DNA of 64,000 nucleotides from Calendula officinalis (taxonomy: Eukaryota; Streptophyta; Magnoliopsida; Asterales; Asteraceae), in the NCBI GenBank assembly GCA_963853835.1, contig OY970820.1:45358907-45422906 (forward strand). Reading direction: 5' to 3'. Below, in pieces: positions 1-11,691 of this stretch. The first letter of the stretch is position 1. The number at the start of each line of letters is the position of its first letter. Below the pieces are notes generated by a model. That model saw nothing but the letters and a program-made list of their open reading frames with translations, did no database searches and had not been told where the DNA came from. The position numbers and the translations under genes were made by a program.

Positions 1-73
1 TTCGCCGATCCCCACCCAAAATCACCCAAATCCAGCCGCATCTTCTCGCTTTCTTCCGAAATTCTTCAATTCC

Positions 74-2318
74 ATGGCTACTAAGGTTTGTTTATTTATC
101 TTTTCTTCATTTAATCCATGTTTTAGGGTGCAAATCTTAGATTTTTGTGGGTTTTTCATGCTAGGTCCGAAAATTCAGAATTTTGTGCATAGCCTCCGAT
201 TTTTCCTTAATTAGTTGTTGATTCTTGCTAGTTTTGAGCCATAGTTTGCTAGTTAGTCGATTTGTTGCTAAACCCTAGTACAAATTTCGAAATTTTAGGG
301 CTTGATTTCACTTTTTAGGGAGGAAACCTGTGAACTAGGGCATGTTCTTGTTCAAAAACCGAAAATTGCCTATGTTTTGCTTGTTAGATTATCTACATTG
401 TGTTAAAGAGTTTAATTTTGATAAATAATAGACATACTTGTTAAATTTTCACATTGTGGTTAAAATTTTTCAATTGAGTTCAAGTTTTTGGCAAATACAT
501 TACAAACATGCACCAATTTCAGAATTTTATTTATTTAAACAATTATTATTAGTGTTGCATAATTTCACACTTAGTTTAACAACTAAGTGTGGGTAAGGAA
601 AATTGGTATTAATTTTTTTTTTATATATAGTTTCACAACTAAGTGTGGGTATGGGAAATTGGGATTTAAATGTGAAAATTTTATCAATTCCTTATTTATT
701 TTTATTTTTTTTATGTTAAAAAAAAAACACTTCTAATGATTAATTTTTTTTTTCTTGTTGTGATAAACACAGAAAGACAAAGGCTTCAACTAAGGCTTCA
801 ACATCCCAAGCACTGCAACAACCACCCCCACGACCAGCATCCTCATCATCATCATCTTCTGCGGATGATGAAGACTTATTACATAGGGATGGTGTTCCAT
901 TGGTCCTCAAAAATGTGAATCATCACGCATTTGAGGAATTTTACAACATCAAATTCGAAAGCGTCCGAATACGCCTCGAGGAGAGGCGAAATGATATCAT
1001 GCACAAGGAAACTCATGTGGGCCAAACTCCCGACAGGGATTTACTACGATCTTTAGGCAAGGAAGAAGCCATCCGCTCTTACTTGATCCGCGAAGTTTGC
1101 GGGGACAACAATAATGTGGCGTTTACATGTAACGCTTAGGAGGTTGCCTTAACGATGCGGGAAACCGTGCACCCCGAATTAGTCCTCGAATTATTTCACC
1201 TGGATTTCACGAAAGCTCATAATGAACCCGAATCCATCTCCATCCATTACCGGGTAGCCAACCATTGGGTTAAGTGTTCATTGGTACAATTTGCTATCAA
1301 TTTGGGCCTCTACACCGTGGAACAAACAAAGAGCCCACATTTTATCCCTTATCTAAACCGGGGAGCATATCAAGAAGCCCGGAATGTTGACCGAATTTGG
1401 GAAGAACTCGGGGTAGGAATGTTTGACCCGAGAGCATCAAAGAGCAAGCACATCCGAAACAGTGAACATAGATACTTAGATCGGATGATCTCAAATACCA
1501 TTCGGCAACGAAACGACGGGATAGAAAAGATGAATATGTATAGCGTTTGGCTAGTGCACTAGTTGGTGAACCGGGACCGATTTACTAACATTCCACTCAT
1601 TATTGCTTCCTTTTTGAATGGTCCAGCACAGGGACACAAGAAAAAAGTGGCTTCACGGGAGGCCAATACATTACACGTCTGGCCAAAGCAGAGGCAACTT
1701 TGACACCGCGAGTGACAAAGACATTGACAAAGAAAGAAATGGAATTTTTAGATTTTCATCAACTGTCGGGAATGGGGGTACTTAGAGAGGCGATACCCGG
1801 GTTGGAAGAAGGCCGATATGAGTGGGAAGATAACCCGTCAACTCAAACTGGGGGAAGAGTTGCACTACCGCAACAACCGCAACAACCAAGGCAAGAAAGA
1901 AGGCGACGGCAACAACAAAAATTACCGGAAGACATATAGATGGGCGATTTTGAGCCGCCAGTTATCGATCATGGTCACTGGCACCCCGGAGCATCTGGCT
2001 CCTTCATCATCTGACCCGTATCAGACTTTATATGCTGATGTTCATGCCTTGCAGGTTGATATGGCAGGTTTGAGGACTGATTTTGGTGGGATGCGGACAT
2101 ACATGGATGGTATGACCTTGCAACTTCAAAGGAATTACTATCAGGCTGAAAGGGCCCAGTCATACCATCATTGGCAAGCTCCCGCAGCACCAGCCGAGGC
2201 TCAAGACCCACTGCCCTACTGGGGCTTGACTTTACCAGCTCCGCCGCACTTCTCGACATATGATTCCTGGTTTCAGCAATATGACCCGACGTCGCCCCGC
2301 GACAGACGTGATCATTGA
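74..2318 (+). pseudogene. Athila extra ORF (ORF1/env position), decayed, with 5' mini-exon
   Basis: The product is unknown; proteins of this type sit in the env position of Athila elements and resemble the Athila ORF1/plant transposon protein families. A mini-exon ATG GCT ACT AAG (74-85) is followed by GT at 86. An AG at 775-776 restores the frame and joins MATK to a Lys/Ala/Ser/Thr, Gln/Pro and poly-Ser leader from 777. The body then reads in one frame through an in-frame TAG at 1137-1139 (probably a former Trp) and a TAG near 1560-1562 (former Gln). A frameshift near 1655-1665 and another near 1940-1990 follow. The last part (to 2318) has a Gln/Asn/Arg-rich linker, a short coiled-coil-like stretch and a Pro-rich tail. 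At least two stops and two frameshifts make it non-functional. The splice model is inferred from frame continuity. Confidence 0.65.
86..776 (+). other. Putative intron of the Athila extra ORF
   Basis: It runs from GTTTGT after AAG to AG at 775-776 and is T-rich, with a long T tract before the acceptor. Its later half has two near copies of CAACTAAGTGTGGGTA (about 578-605 and 635-655), resembling the motif before the 3' LTR. A competing AG at 771-772 would break the frame. Without splicing there is no long reading frame from the ATG at 74. Confidence 0.45.
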
Positions 2319-3827
2319 GCTTCACGTTTGGTTTTTAGACTATCTTCGATTTGGTTGTACTTTTGGATTATTTTCTTTTAGCAGCACTTTCGTACTTTTG
2401 TCTTTTGGTTTATGTTTTGTTTGAACTATGTCATCATTTTATGCTAGTGTTGTTTTAGTTATGTTTTGATAGAATGTGATGAGCTGTGGAACTGGATGGA
2501 AATGCTCGGAAAATGGATCGTGCATTTGGATGATAACAATACTTGGCACACAAAAATCAAAATACCTTTAGGGAGTACCGTTCCCTTCTGCCTTTTTATT
2601 TTTGGTTTTTAATTTTTTTTTGTTGCGTTTAGGGCAATGCAACGTTTTAAGTGTGGGCATGGGGAGTGGTATCCACCACTTGTTATAGTCTTAGTAAATC
2701 ATCTAAAAACGAACAAACCAGTTGAATCAGAATTTTTTTTAGACACATCTCAACCTTAGAAAACAATTTTTGGAAAATAAAGTTCACTTTAAAGGGCAAA
2801 AATTTTCCTAGCTTTTATGTGTCAATTTTTGTGGCTTTTCGCCGATCTAACGATCTTTTTTTAACTCGTTAATTAAACCACTTCCTAATTTGGAAAATTT
2901 GAAATGTCTTGTAAACCGATAAAAATTGTCTTTTAGAAAATTAAGATTAGCAAAGCTAGCTCCCGATGACATTAGGTTGGATTAAGAGCCTTTAGTTTAC
3001 GTGAATAAATTGCTAAATAATAAATATAAAAGAAAAATTTGAGAATCGGTGAGAATATTCATCCGGCCTTGTGTTCTCGACAAGTACGCCCGAGGGGTCC
3101 TTCAAACCTAGCATTCTAAGGTCAATTGATCTGGACATGTTGGTCGAAAGTCTTTTATGCGGGTTCACAATGTAAGCTGAGGTTCGAATCGATTCTTGAA
3201 TAAATACCTAATTAAATACTTAGGGAGAACAATTAGCCGACCTTGGGTTCCCGACGAGTACGCCCGAGGAGTCCTTCAAACCTAGCATTCTAAGGTCAAC
3301 TGATCTGGACATGTTGGTCGAAAGTCTTTTATGCGGGTTCTCAATGAAAGTTGTGGTTCTCTCTTCCAAACAAAATAAATAAATAAAGTTAGCAAACATG
3401 CAAAGCATGTATAAAAAGAAATGAAAATAAAATGAATAAACATGCAAAGCATGAAGAAATAAAGCAAATAAGCTGTGAAATGAATAAATAAACTAATTTT
3501 TCTTCTTTCAACCTAACTAGTTGGGTAATTTTCATAAAGATGGTATTTATAGGTTATGCAAGAATGGATGAGGATCTAAGTTAAAAGTAGTATAATTAGC
3601 ATAGTTAAAAATTTGATTAGATTTGTGAAAAGTTAGCTAAATTCCTTACACAAACTTGGGCATAAAATATAGTGGAAAATTTTAACTGCTAAATGGACTA
3701 GGTTCTGAAAATTGTTGTATTTCTATTAATGAATTGAGATCTAGTGTCACATTATAGTTTGATCTATCTAATTGAATAATTATTAATGATGATTTGCTTG
3801 AGGACAATCAAAGTTCAAGTGTGGGCA
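2319..3827. repeat. Athila 3' non-coding region with about 174-bp tandem repeat
   Basis: No coding potential is evident. Two copies of a roughly 105-bp block (3064-3171 and 3238-3346) lie about 174 bp apart. Each runs from CTTGNGTTC through CAAACCTAGCATTCTAAGG to ATGCGGGTTC and differs from the other at only a few positions. Around 3395-3450 the palindrome CATGCAAAGCATG occurs twice. The PPT-like AAGTGTGGGCA occurs near 2650 and directly before the LTR at about 3816-3827. Confidence 0.7.
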
Positions 3828-5249
3828 TGTTGATATTGGCAGATTTATACATACATTTATCTGCCAATATACTTCTTTTTATGTGTGTTTATTGATTAAG
3901 ATATGATGTTATCACTCAAAATGTATTTTCCATTGTATTTTGCAGGCTATAGAAGAAAAAGTAACAAAAATGGGTCAAAATGGTACAAGAAATGAAGAAA
4001 TGCAGAAATTCAAGAGATAGAGCCGCTATCTATGGATTGCGGCGCTATCTATGTCGCTATCTCCGTCGCTATTTCAGTCCAAAACGCTAAAACAAGTCGT
4101 TGTTTGGCATCAGAAAAGACAGATAGCGTCGCTATCTTTAAGATAGCGGAGCGAAAAATGGCGGGATTCAACTTAGCGACACTATCTTGACTTTAGCGAC
4201 GCGATTTAGTGCGATCTGACACATATTTAAGCGAATCTGCAGATCTGATTCAAGACTTTTGATCTAATACGATGGGAAGCCGAAAAATACCATTGGAGCA
4301 CTCAAGATCAAGATTTCAAGGCTTAAAAATTGGTTTTCTATCACTTCTGATTATTATTATGTTTATGTTTACAATTCTTCACGTTTGTTTGATAATTTTT
4401 AGCATGTCTATGTGCTAATCATCTTATATTCGCTATGATTAGATAAAGTTAGGGTTTTAGGTTTGGATATTCTTAGGATTTGATGATGAATGTTTGAATA
4501 CTTGTGTTTTTAATAAAGAACCTTTTTGTTAAACCTTTAATTTTGCATTATTGAATCTGTTTATTACTTGGTTGACTAAATATTGACAACATTGAATTGA
4601 TCTAGTAATTCCCCTGACTTTTCATACCTTTTGACCTAGTCAGCGACTCACTAGAAATAGGGGTCCGAGATTTCATACCAATAACCTAGGTGAAACTTCA
4701 AGTCTGATCTTTAGAGAAGAAATTCCTAGGATTAGAAGGTCTCGGAAAGCCGGGCCTAGTTAGAAATAACAAGCAGGAGTGTGAATTTAAATAGGTTTCT
4801 TGAGAAGAAATTCCTAGAGATCATATTAGATTCATTGTAAGGTTTTGAGAGAAATCTAGTTCCTTAAACTCCTAGAACATGAATTAAATCGGTACTTCAA
4901 AACCAAACCTAGACCTAGACGGATTTGACTCATAGTGAATATCCTCCTTTATATTGAAACACTTCCTTTTCATTTTCAGTCAATTGTTTATTTCAGAAAT
5001 CACTTTCAGTTTTATTATTCAGTTTGCAAATAGAAATATTCCAAATGAAAACCCCTTTTAATTATTTGTCCAGTTTAATTAATTAGTTTTATTTTACACA
5101 ATCAGCTTAATTGTTCCCTATGGAGACGAATATACCCGAACATACTTAACTGAACTATATTACTCACGATTAGGTCATACTTGCCTAAGAGTGTGGTAAT
5201 CTAGGAAAGGCGTATTTAGGTGTTTTATTTTATAACTAGTTTATACACA
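3828..5249 (+). repeat. 3' LTR of the Athila-type element
   Basis: It starts TGTTGATATTGGCAG right after the AAGTGTGGGCA purine tract and ends ...TATACACA. Near the start ATATTGGCAGAT is mirrored by ATCTGCCAATAT (about 3832-3870), giving a strong hairpin. From about 4020 to 4205 it holds a cluster of direct and inverted copies of CGCTATCT. The right end abuts coding sequence of the copia env-like ORF, fixing the boundary at 5249/5250. The second LTR is outside the window. Confidence 0.75.
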
Positions 5250-7501
5250 TTAGATGTTCTCACTAGCCTGTGCACCAACCTTTAGTGCATCAGTAGTGAG
5301 AGCCCTTTCCTCATGCCCTCTCTTCTCCTTGGAGGACAACTCTTTGAGCCTGGGGTGTGACTCAGTGGGTCCAGGAAGTTTTCTTCCTTTTATAGGTTTT
5401 AGAAATTGGTTTGGCTATGGGCTGGTCTACCTCAGAGTGAAGAGTAGCACTCTGAGGTTTATTTACATGTACTTGGGACACATTCAGGACATTCGTTTGT
5501 GAGGTTGATTGAGTGGACTCATGGGAATGTGTTTGGGATATTTTGAGTGATGGAGTGGGTTGGGGTTCAATGGGGTGGCTTGAACCTTCTCCAGTGGGAG
5601 GATGATCATAGATCATGTTAGCAAATAAAGGTGTTTCTTTAACAGAAAAATTGAACTTCTTGTTCATGTTTGAGAAAACCTTTTTATTTAGCTCTGGAAT
5701 GGGAAAAATGAAGGGTTTCGCTCTCATCTAATGAGGCTGATCGACCCATAGGACCGACCTCCAGGTATGCTTGGTTCGAACCATACTGACCAAGAACATG
5801 AACTTGTTCTTGACCGGTTAAAACTAACTAGCTGATTTAATCCCTAAAAGCGGAAGTGGGATTAAACCTAATCCTTAAACCCTAAAGGATTGGGATGTTG
5901 GAAATCTAGATTAGACTAACAAGAAAGAAACCTTGTACGAAGAACTCACATAGCTTGTGTGGTTCGTTCGACAATCAACCAAAGAACCCTAGGGTTCTTA
6001 GGTCGAATTCGTCCAAGAGGGGAAAAGGGAGAAAAGTGTTTCCCAAAACATACCTTGTTATTTGCTTAAGATAGATCCACTGATGATGAACAAATCGAGC
6101 GATCTTCTAGTTGATCTAAGCAATGAACTTTTTCTTCAATACTTGAAGAACATGAAGAACACGAAGAACGAAGAACACAAAGAGTTGTGTTCTAGGTTCG
6201 GCCGAATGGAGGAAGTGTGGGGCTAGGGTTTCGGCTTTGTGGTGTAACCCCATAAGTGATCCCTAAGCCTTCAATTTATAATAGAAGGACTTTCACTAAG
6301 GGCCCTTCTAGTTTAATTAAGATTAATCTCTTAATTAAACTTATCCTTTTACACTTCCATCCCTTATAGTTTAACTAGTTTATTATTGTTGCACTTAACT
6401 ACTAAATGTCTAGTATTAATACACTAATAATTCGGTACCCATATACACGACTTATATACTTGTATTTATACTTTTAGCAATTAATTATATAATAACCTTT
6501 ATATAATTCATACAACAATATTATCCAATTACTATATAATTTAATAGCTTTAAATCATATTATGGATAATCTATTATTAACACATGGTATATTTACTCAA
6601 CTAGCAAATGTACAAGCACTTGTATTAATTAGTTAGTTAAACTAATCTAGTAATAAGTTAAACTTAACTTAATACTTAACTGATTCATAATGACTATTAT
6701 TAATCATTCCTCTTCGTAGTATCATTGCTAATCTTGCTCGTATTACATGCACTCACCGGTGTGACCCTTAAGTGTTTCGTAGGCATGGATGTATCATCAT
6801 AGGTTGACTAACTGTGCACATAAATCCTTCAAAAAATGTTTGTGGTTTTGATGAGATCAGGGATCTCACAATCAAAAATGTGAGCAAGGAATCTTGGATA
6901 CATTAAAAATTTTGAGACTGATAGGTTTCCAAGCATCCCTTCAAAAATCATTTTAGAAAATTGAATACTTGATCTGTGCACAAACAGACAACACCAGATG
7001 CTATTGATTTGTTGAACTCATTCCAAGTACTCTTCTTTGGGGACATACAATGTTGAATTGTATGGACCAAATACTTCCATTGGGGAGAAAGAAGACCCTT
7101 TTGAAAGGTTTGAATGTCGGTTCTTCCTTCATATCCCATTTTTAAATTATTTTCAATTAATTCAGATTTAGAGAGTAGAGATATACCTGACTCATCATTC
7201 AGTCTGAGATGATTTCTAATGGATTGTTCTGTGATAATAATGGGCTTTCCATCAATGTTAGATTTGATTTTGAGTATGCCCTGTTCTTCTACTCTTTCTG
7301 CCTTCTCCCAAAATTGAACAATGTGTTGTACACAAAGTTTTGGTTGTACTGTTAATGCAAAGCGAATGGGACAGTTTTTCAAGAACATTACTATCGGCCT
7401 AAAGCTTTTTGTTCCATCAGGATCCTTAGGAATGCTAGCATGTTATGGAATTTGGAGTATAGAAGATCTGTTTCAACCGCCAGAGGTTTCTTCATTGCCA
7501 T
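5250..7501 (-). pseudogene. Env-like ORF of the minus-strand copia element, interrupted
   Basis: The function is unknown; such ORFs follow pol in SIRE-type elements and are only env-like by position. Reading starts at ATG 7501-7499 (MAMKKPLAVE), shifts frame near 7440, and continues through 7388-6948 and on to about 6835 (FSKMIFEGMLGNL, then a His-Ile-Phe-Asp-Cys stretch). It breaks at the LTR insertion 5732-6820 and resumes at 5727 with MRAKPFIFPIPELNKKVF. The latter part is Ser/Thr/Pro/Gln-rich and lysine-rich near 5370. A TGA at about 5362 is followed in another frame by a charged tail that reaches 5250, where the Athila LTR begins. At least two frameshifts, one stop and two insertions make it dead. 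Confidence 0.7.
5732..6820 (-). repeat. Solo LTR candidate inside the env-like ORF
   Basis: About 1.09 kb separates two parts of the env-like ORF. It begins TGAGGCTGATCG on the plus strand and ends GTGCACA, i.e. TG...CA. On the minus strand a TATA-like TATAAAT (6280-6274) precedes a leader rich in GAAGAAC repeats, as in copia LTR promoters. No internal coding domain is present. Flanks are TCTAA (5727-5731) and TAAAT (6821-6825) or CATAA if the end is 2 bp shorter, so a clean TSD is not visible and the exact ends are uncertain. Confidence 0.55.
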
Positions 7502-7985
7502 TGTAATGTGTTGGGATTTGATGTTTCGCAGAAAATGATCTTGAGAATTTGTTATGAGCGATTTCGTAAGTGAATTGATTTGTTACTGGTTCAAGGTTTT
7601 GATCGGATTTGCAGAGATTAAGGTTTATCGGATCAAGGTATGGATAATGCTAAACTAATCACTTTCAACTATTTATATATTTCGAATTAATCTGCAAAAT
7701 GACCGAAATACCCTTCGATCATAACCCAGCGACTATTTTCATGGGGGTTAGTATGGTGAACTCACGTATTTCACAGATAACGGTCAATCAGTAGAAACTA
7801 AGTACCAGTAGTAAAACATCAGTAGTAACTGTTGTTTTATACTTAACCTAATTCTAAGAAAAACCCTCTCAGTAATAAATTATGAATAAAACTCATTGTC
7901 AGTAATAATGAATAACCAGCAGTAAAACACACTTTTAAAATAGAAATATTATACAAAAACTTTACATATAATTTTAATCATGAAA
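7502..7985 (-). promoter_or_regulatory. pol-env spacer with TATA-like box
   Basis: This non-coding spacer lies between the RNase H stop and the env-like ATG. On the minus strand TATATAAAT (about 7680-7672) sits about 170 bp upstream of the env-like start. Several CAGTAGTA-type octamers lie at 7787-7830. Whether it ever acted as a promoter for the env-like ORF is inference. Confidence 0.35.
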
Positions 7986-10900
7986 TTAATTTATTAAAAT
8001 CATTCCAATACTGCTAACCAAGAAGCTGAATCTTCCTACAACAAATGCTTTTGTAAAAAGATCTGCTAGTTGATTGTCAGTATGAATTTTCTCTTCTTTG
8101 ATTAATTTCTTTTCATTACAATCCCTTATAAAGTGAAATCTTATTTCAATATGTTTGGTTTTTGAGTGTTTTACTGGATTATTCACAATACTAATGGCAC
8201 TTTGATTGTCAATCAAAATAGGAGTTTTAAGGATAGAGATACCAAAGTCTAGGAGTTGATGTTGAATCCATAGAACTTGAGCACAACAAGCAGATGCAAC
8301 TACATACTCTGCTTCGGCAGTTGATGTCGAAACATTGGTTTGCTTCTTGCATTGCCATGACACCAATCTTGATCCAAAGAATTAACATCCACCAGTAGGA
8401 GATTTTCTATCTTGACATTCACCACCATAGTCACTATCTGTGTAGGCTACAAGTTTAAATGGTGAGTCATGTGGATACCAAAGACCAAGCGATGGTTTTC
8501 TCTTCAAGTATCTGAAGATTCTTTTGACTGCCTGCAAGTGAAGCTCCTTAGGTTTTGCTTGATACCTGGCACACACACACACACACTATACATAATGTCA
8601 GGTCTTGATGTAGTTAAATACATTAAAGAACCTATCATTGATCTATATAGATGTTCATCTACATCCTCCCCCTCAACATCAGGATGTAGGTGTTCATGTG
8701 TTTCCATTGGTGTGCTTGCACTTTTGCAGTCTTCCATTGCAAACTTTTGCAAGATGTCTTTGACATATTTTGATTGATTAATCAAAATATCATCTGATCT
8801 TTGATTGATTTGGAGTCCAAGAAAGAAGTTCATTGGACCCATTGAGCTCATCTTGAATTTGATCTGCATTAACTCTTCAAACTCTTTGCACAGTTGATCA
8901 TTTGTTGATCCAAAGATGATATCATCTACATATATCTGGACCAGTAGTATATCATCTTTAACTTTTCTTGTGAACAGATTTTTGTCAATTGCACCTCTTT
9001 TGAAATTGTTCTTCAATAGGTATGATGATAATGTGTCATACAAAGCTCTTGGTTCCTGATGTAGACCATATAGAGCTTTGTCTAATTTGTACACATAATT
9101 ATCATGTTCAGGATCTTCAAATCCTGGAGGTTGACAAACATTGACTTCTTCTTCAATCTTCCCATATAAGATTGCACTTTTGACATCCATTTGATAGACT
9201 TTGAATTTCTTGAATGAAGCATATGCCAGAAATATCCTTATCGCTTCAATTCTTGCGACAAGGGTATATACCTCATCATAGTCTATTCCTTCTTCTTAAG
9301 TATATCCTTGGGCTACAAGTCTGGCTTTTTTTTTATCACTATACCTCTTTCATCTTTCTTGTTTTTAAAGATCCAATGAGTTCCAATGGGCCTTTTTCCT
9401 TTTGGAAGAGGTACAAGTGTCCAGACAGCTTGTAATTTGAATTGGAGAAGTTCTTCTTGCATTGCTATAATCCAATTTGAATCTTTCATGGCTTGTTGAA
9501 TCTTTTTAGGTTCCTCCTGTGATTGAAAACAAGCAAATAAACATTCATTAGATATTAGACTTATATTGCAAGTATTTGAAGATAAAGTTGAGTTAAATTT
9601 GCTTCTAGTCTGCATATTTGAGTTCACATCACTTAGAACTAAGTCTAATGGATGGTTCTTTTCAGTTCTTGAGTTGGAAACTTTGTCAGCGACAATTTGA
9701 CTTTCAAGGTTTGATTCATTGGATTCAGGGATTTGAGCATTTGTCCAGGTTTTTTCTTGGTTTTGTGGATTTGCTTGAGTTTCTTCATTTCTGTTGGTAT
9801 CAGTAGTAACATGATTGTCATTCAAAGCATATAGTTCATTGTTATTACTGACATCATAATCGTTTGGTTCATCATCATTTGTTTGAGTTTCTGTATTACT
9901 TACTGGGATCAGTAGTATCGTGTGAATTTGAGTTGTTATTGGTATCAAGATTGCTAGGGTTACCAGAGTTACTACTGTCCTCAGTATTAACTGTGGGATC
10001 AGTATTAACCAGTATATACTTCATTGTATCTTGACTACCACTGAATGATGATGATCCTCCTTGTTGATTTTGATTGTTTGATTCACATGCATTACAATCA
10101 TAACTAAAATCAAGAGATTTGGTTAGATTATCAATATTGAATAACCAATCTGGACCATTTCCCTGTTCATTCATCAAGTTTTCATTAAAGGATACATTCA
10201 CACTCTCTTCAATGATCCTCAGCCTTTTGTTGAATACTCTGTATGACTTGCTTTGAGTTGAGTATCCTACAAAGATTCCATCATCTAATTTGCAGTCAAA
10301 CTTACCAATTTGTTCTCTTGTAATTAAAATTGTACAAGGACAACCAAATGATTTTAAGAAACTTATTAAAGGTTTTCTTTTATTAAAAAGTTCATAAGGT
10401 GTTTTAAAATGAGGCTTAACTATTAATACTCTGTTTTGAACATAACAAGCAGTATTAACAGCTTCAGCCCAAAAAGTTATTGGTAATTTTAAGTCTGCAA
10501 GCATGGATCTTGCTGTTTCAATAATTGTTCTATTTCTTCTTTCAGCTACACCATTTTGTTGTGGAGTTCTAGGTGAGTTGTATTGCCTGTCAATACCTTT
10601 AAGATCACATAAAGTAATTAAGTTTGCATTTTTAAACTCTGTGCCATTATCACATCTAATGGCTTTCACTTTGAGACCTCTTGTGTTTTCCAGTTTGACT
10701 ATCAGATTGTTTATGATCTCACTTGTTTCATCTTTGGTCCTAAGAAAGAAAACCCAAGTATACCTGGAAAAATCATCACTAATAACAAGACATTATTGTT
10801 TCTTTCCAATACTCATTACATTTGTAGGTCCAAAAAGGTCCATATATAAGAGCTGCAAAGGGTTAGAAATAGAGTTAATTGCTTTGGACTTATGAGAAGT

Positions 10901-11491
10901 CTTGTGTTGTTTACCTTATAGGCATGCAACACAATGATGATCACACGTGAATTCTTTTTGTGGTAAACCAACTACCAAATTCTTTTTGACTAAATTATTC
11001 ATATTTTTAAAATTTGTGTGACACATCCTTCTATGCCAGAGTTCTGATTCCTTTGTGTTTGCCTTTAATATAAAACAGTTGATCTCAATTGAAGAAATGA
11101 GTTCTCCCCCTATATCCCGACAATACACATTGTTTCTCCTTGGTGTTTTTAAAACAACAAATTTTTCATCTAAAACAAAATCAGGAGAAAGAATGATGCA
11201 CTCTATATTTGTAAAAAGAATCTTGTTCTTTTTATCACATACTTGTGAGACACTAACCAGATTATATTTAAGTTCAGCAACATAAAATAAATCATCAAAG
11301 GTAATCTTACCATTAGATACTGTACCTTTACCTGTAATCCTACCACCTCTTGGATTTTCACCAAAAGCAACATATCCACCTTCAAAAGACTTGAAATCTC
11401 TAAGAATTTGAAGAATTCCAGTCATGTGCCTAGAGCATCCACTATCAATATGCCATGTTCTTCCTTCTTTAGGAATCTGAATGCTCTGCAC
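7986..11491 (-). pseudogene. Copia pol: protease, integrase, RT, RNase H (decayed)
   Basis: Polyprotein domains read from 11491 leftwards. The protease has DSGCSRHMTG. The GAG-pre-integrase/zinc region has LWHRRMCH...CVAC. The integrase core keeps D (LLYMDLFGP), D (RCDNGTEF) and E (QQNGVAERRNRT). RT has QIYVDDIIFG at about 8920-8945. RNase H has TDSDYGG, TAEAEYV and TDNQLADLFTK and ends at 7986. Damage: TAA after CVACL (10913-10915), TAA after GKKQ (about 10795), a frameshift at 9896-9948, a frameshift in an A-run near 9325 with TAA at about 9297, a CA-repeat frameshift at 8570-8586, and a stop after TGGC near 8380. All catalytic residues survive, so decay is by nonsense and slippage. Confidence 0.85.
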
Positions 11492-11691
11492 AAAAAGTAA
11501 ATGGATTAGTTAATTTTGGGAACCCAAGCTTGTTTTGTCATGGGTTCATCCTTTGAAGAATAAAATTTTCAACTGATATAAGCTTTGGATGCAAGTTTGG
11601 TCTGCCTGTGTTAATTGTTACTGCTGTTTGGTTTTACTACTGATTTAGGTTTATACCCATAATTTTTGGCTTTTGAGTATTTTACTACTGA

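Larger units (their letters stand above)
1..5249 (+). mobile_element. Athila-type Ty3/gypsy retrotransposon, 3' portion
   Basis: The window opens inside an LTR retrotransposon of which only the 3' part is present: a decayed extra ORF, about 1.5 kb of non-coding DNA with a tandem repeat, then a complete 3' LTR. The motif AAGTGTGGG just before the LTR, the extra ORF downstream of where pol would be, and the LTR style fit the Athila lineage. The LTR ends in ...ACACA at 5249. The next bases (TTAGA...) are the env-like ORF of the minus-strand copia element, so this element inserted there. Its 5' LTR and the second TSD copy (expected TTAGA) lie left of the window. Lineage assignment is by pattern, not by search. 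Confidence 0.75.

Noticed and set aside
10503..10895. 130-codon plus-strand open frame
   Set aside because: It is antisense to the integrase coding region of the minus-strand copia element.
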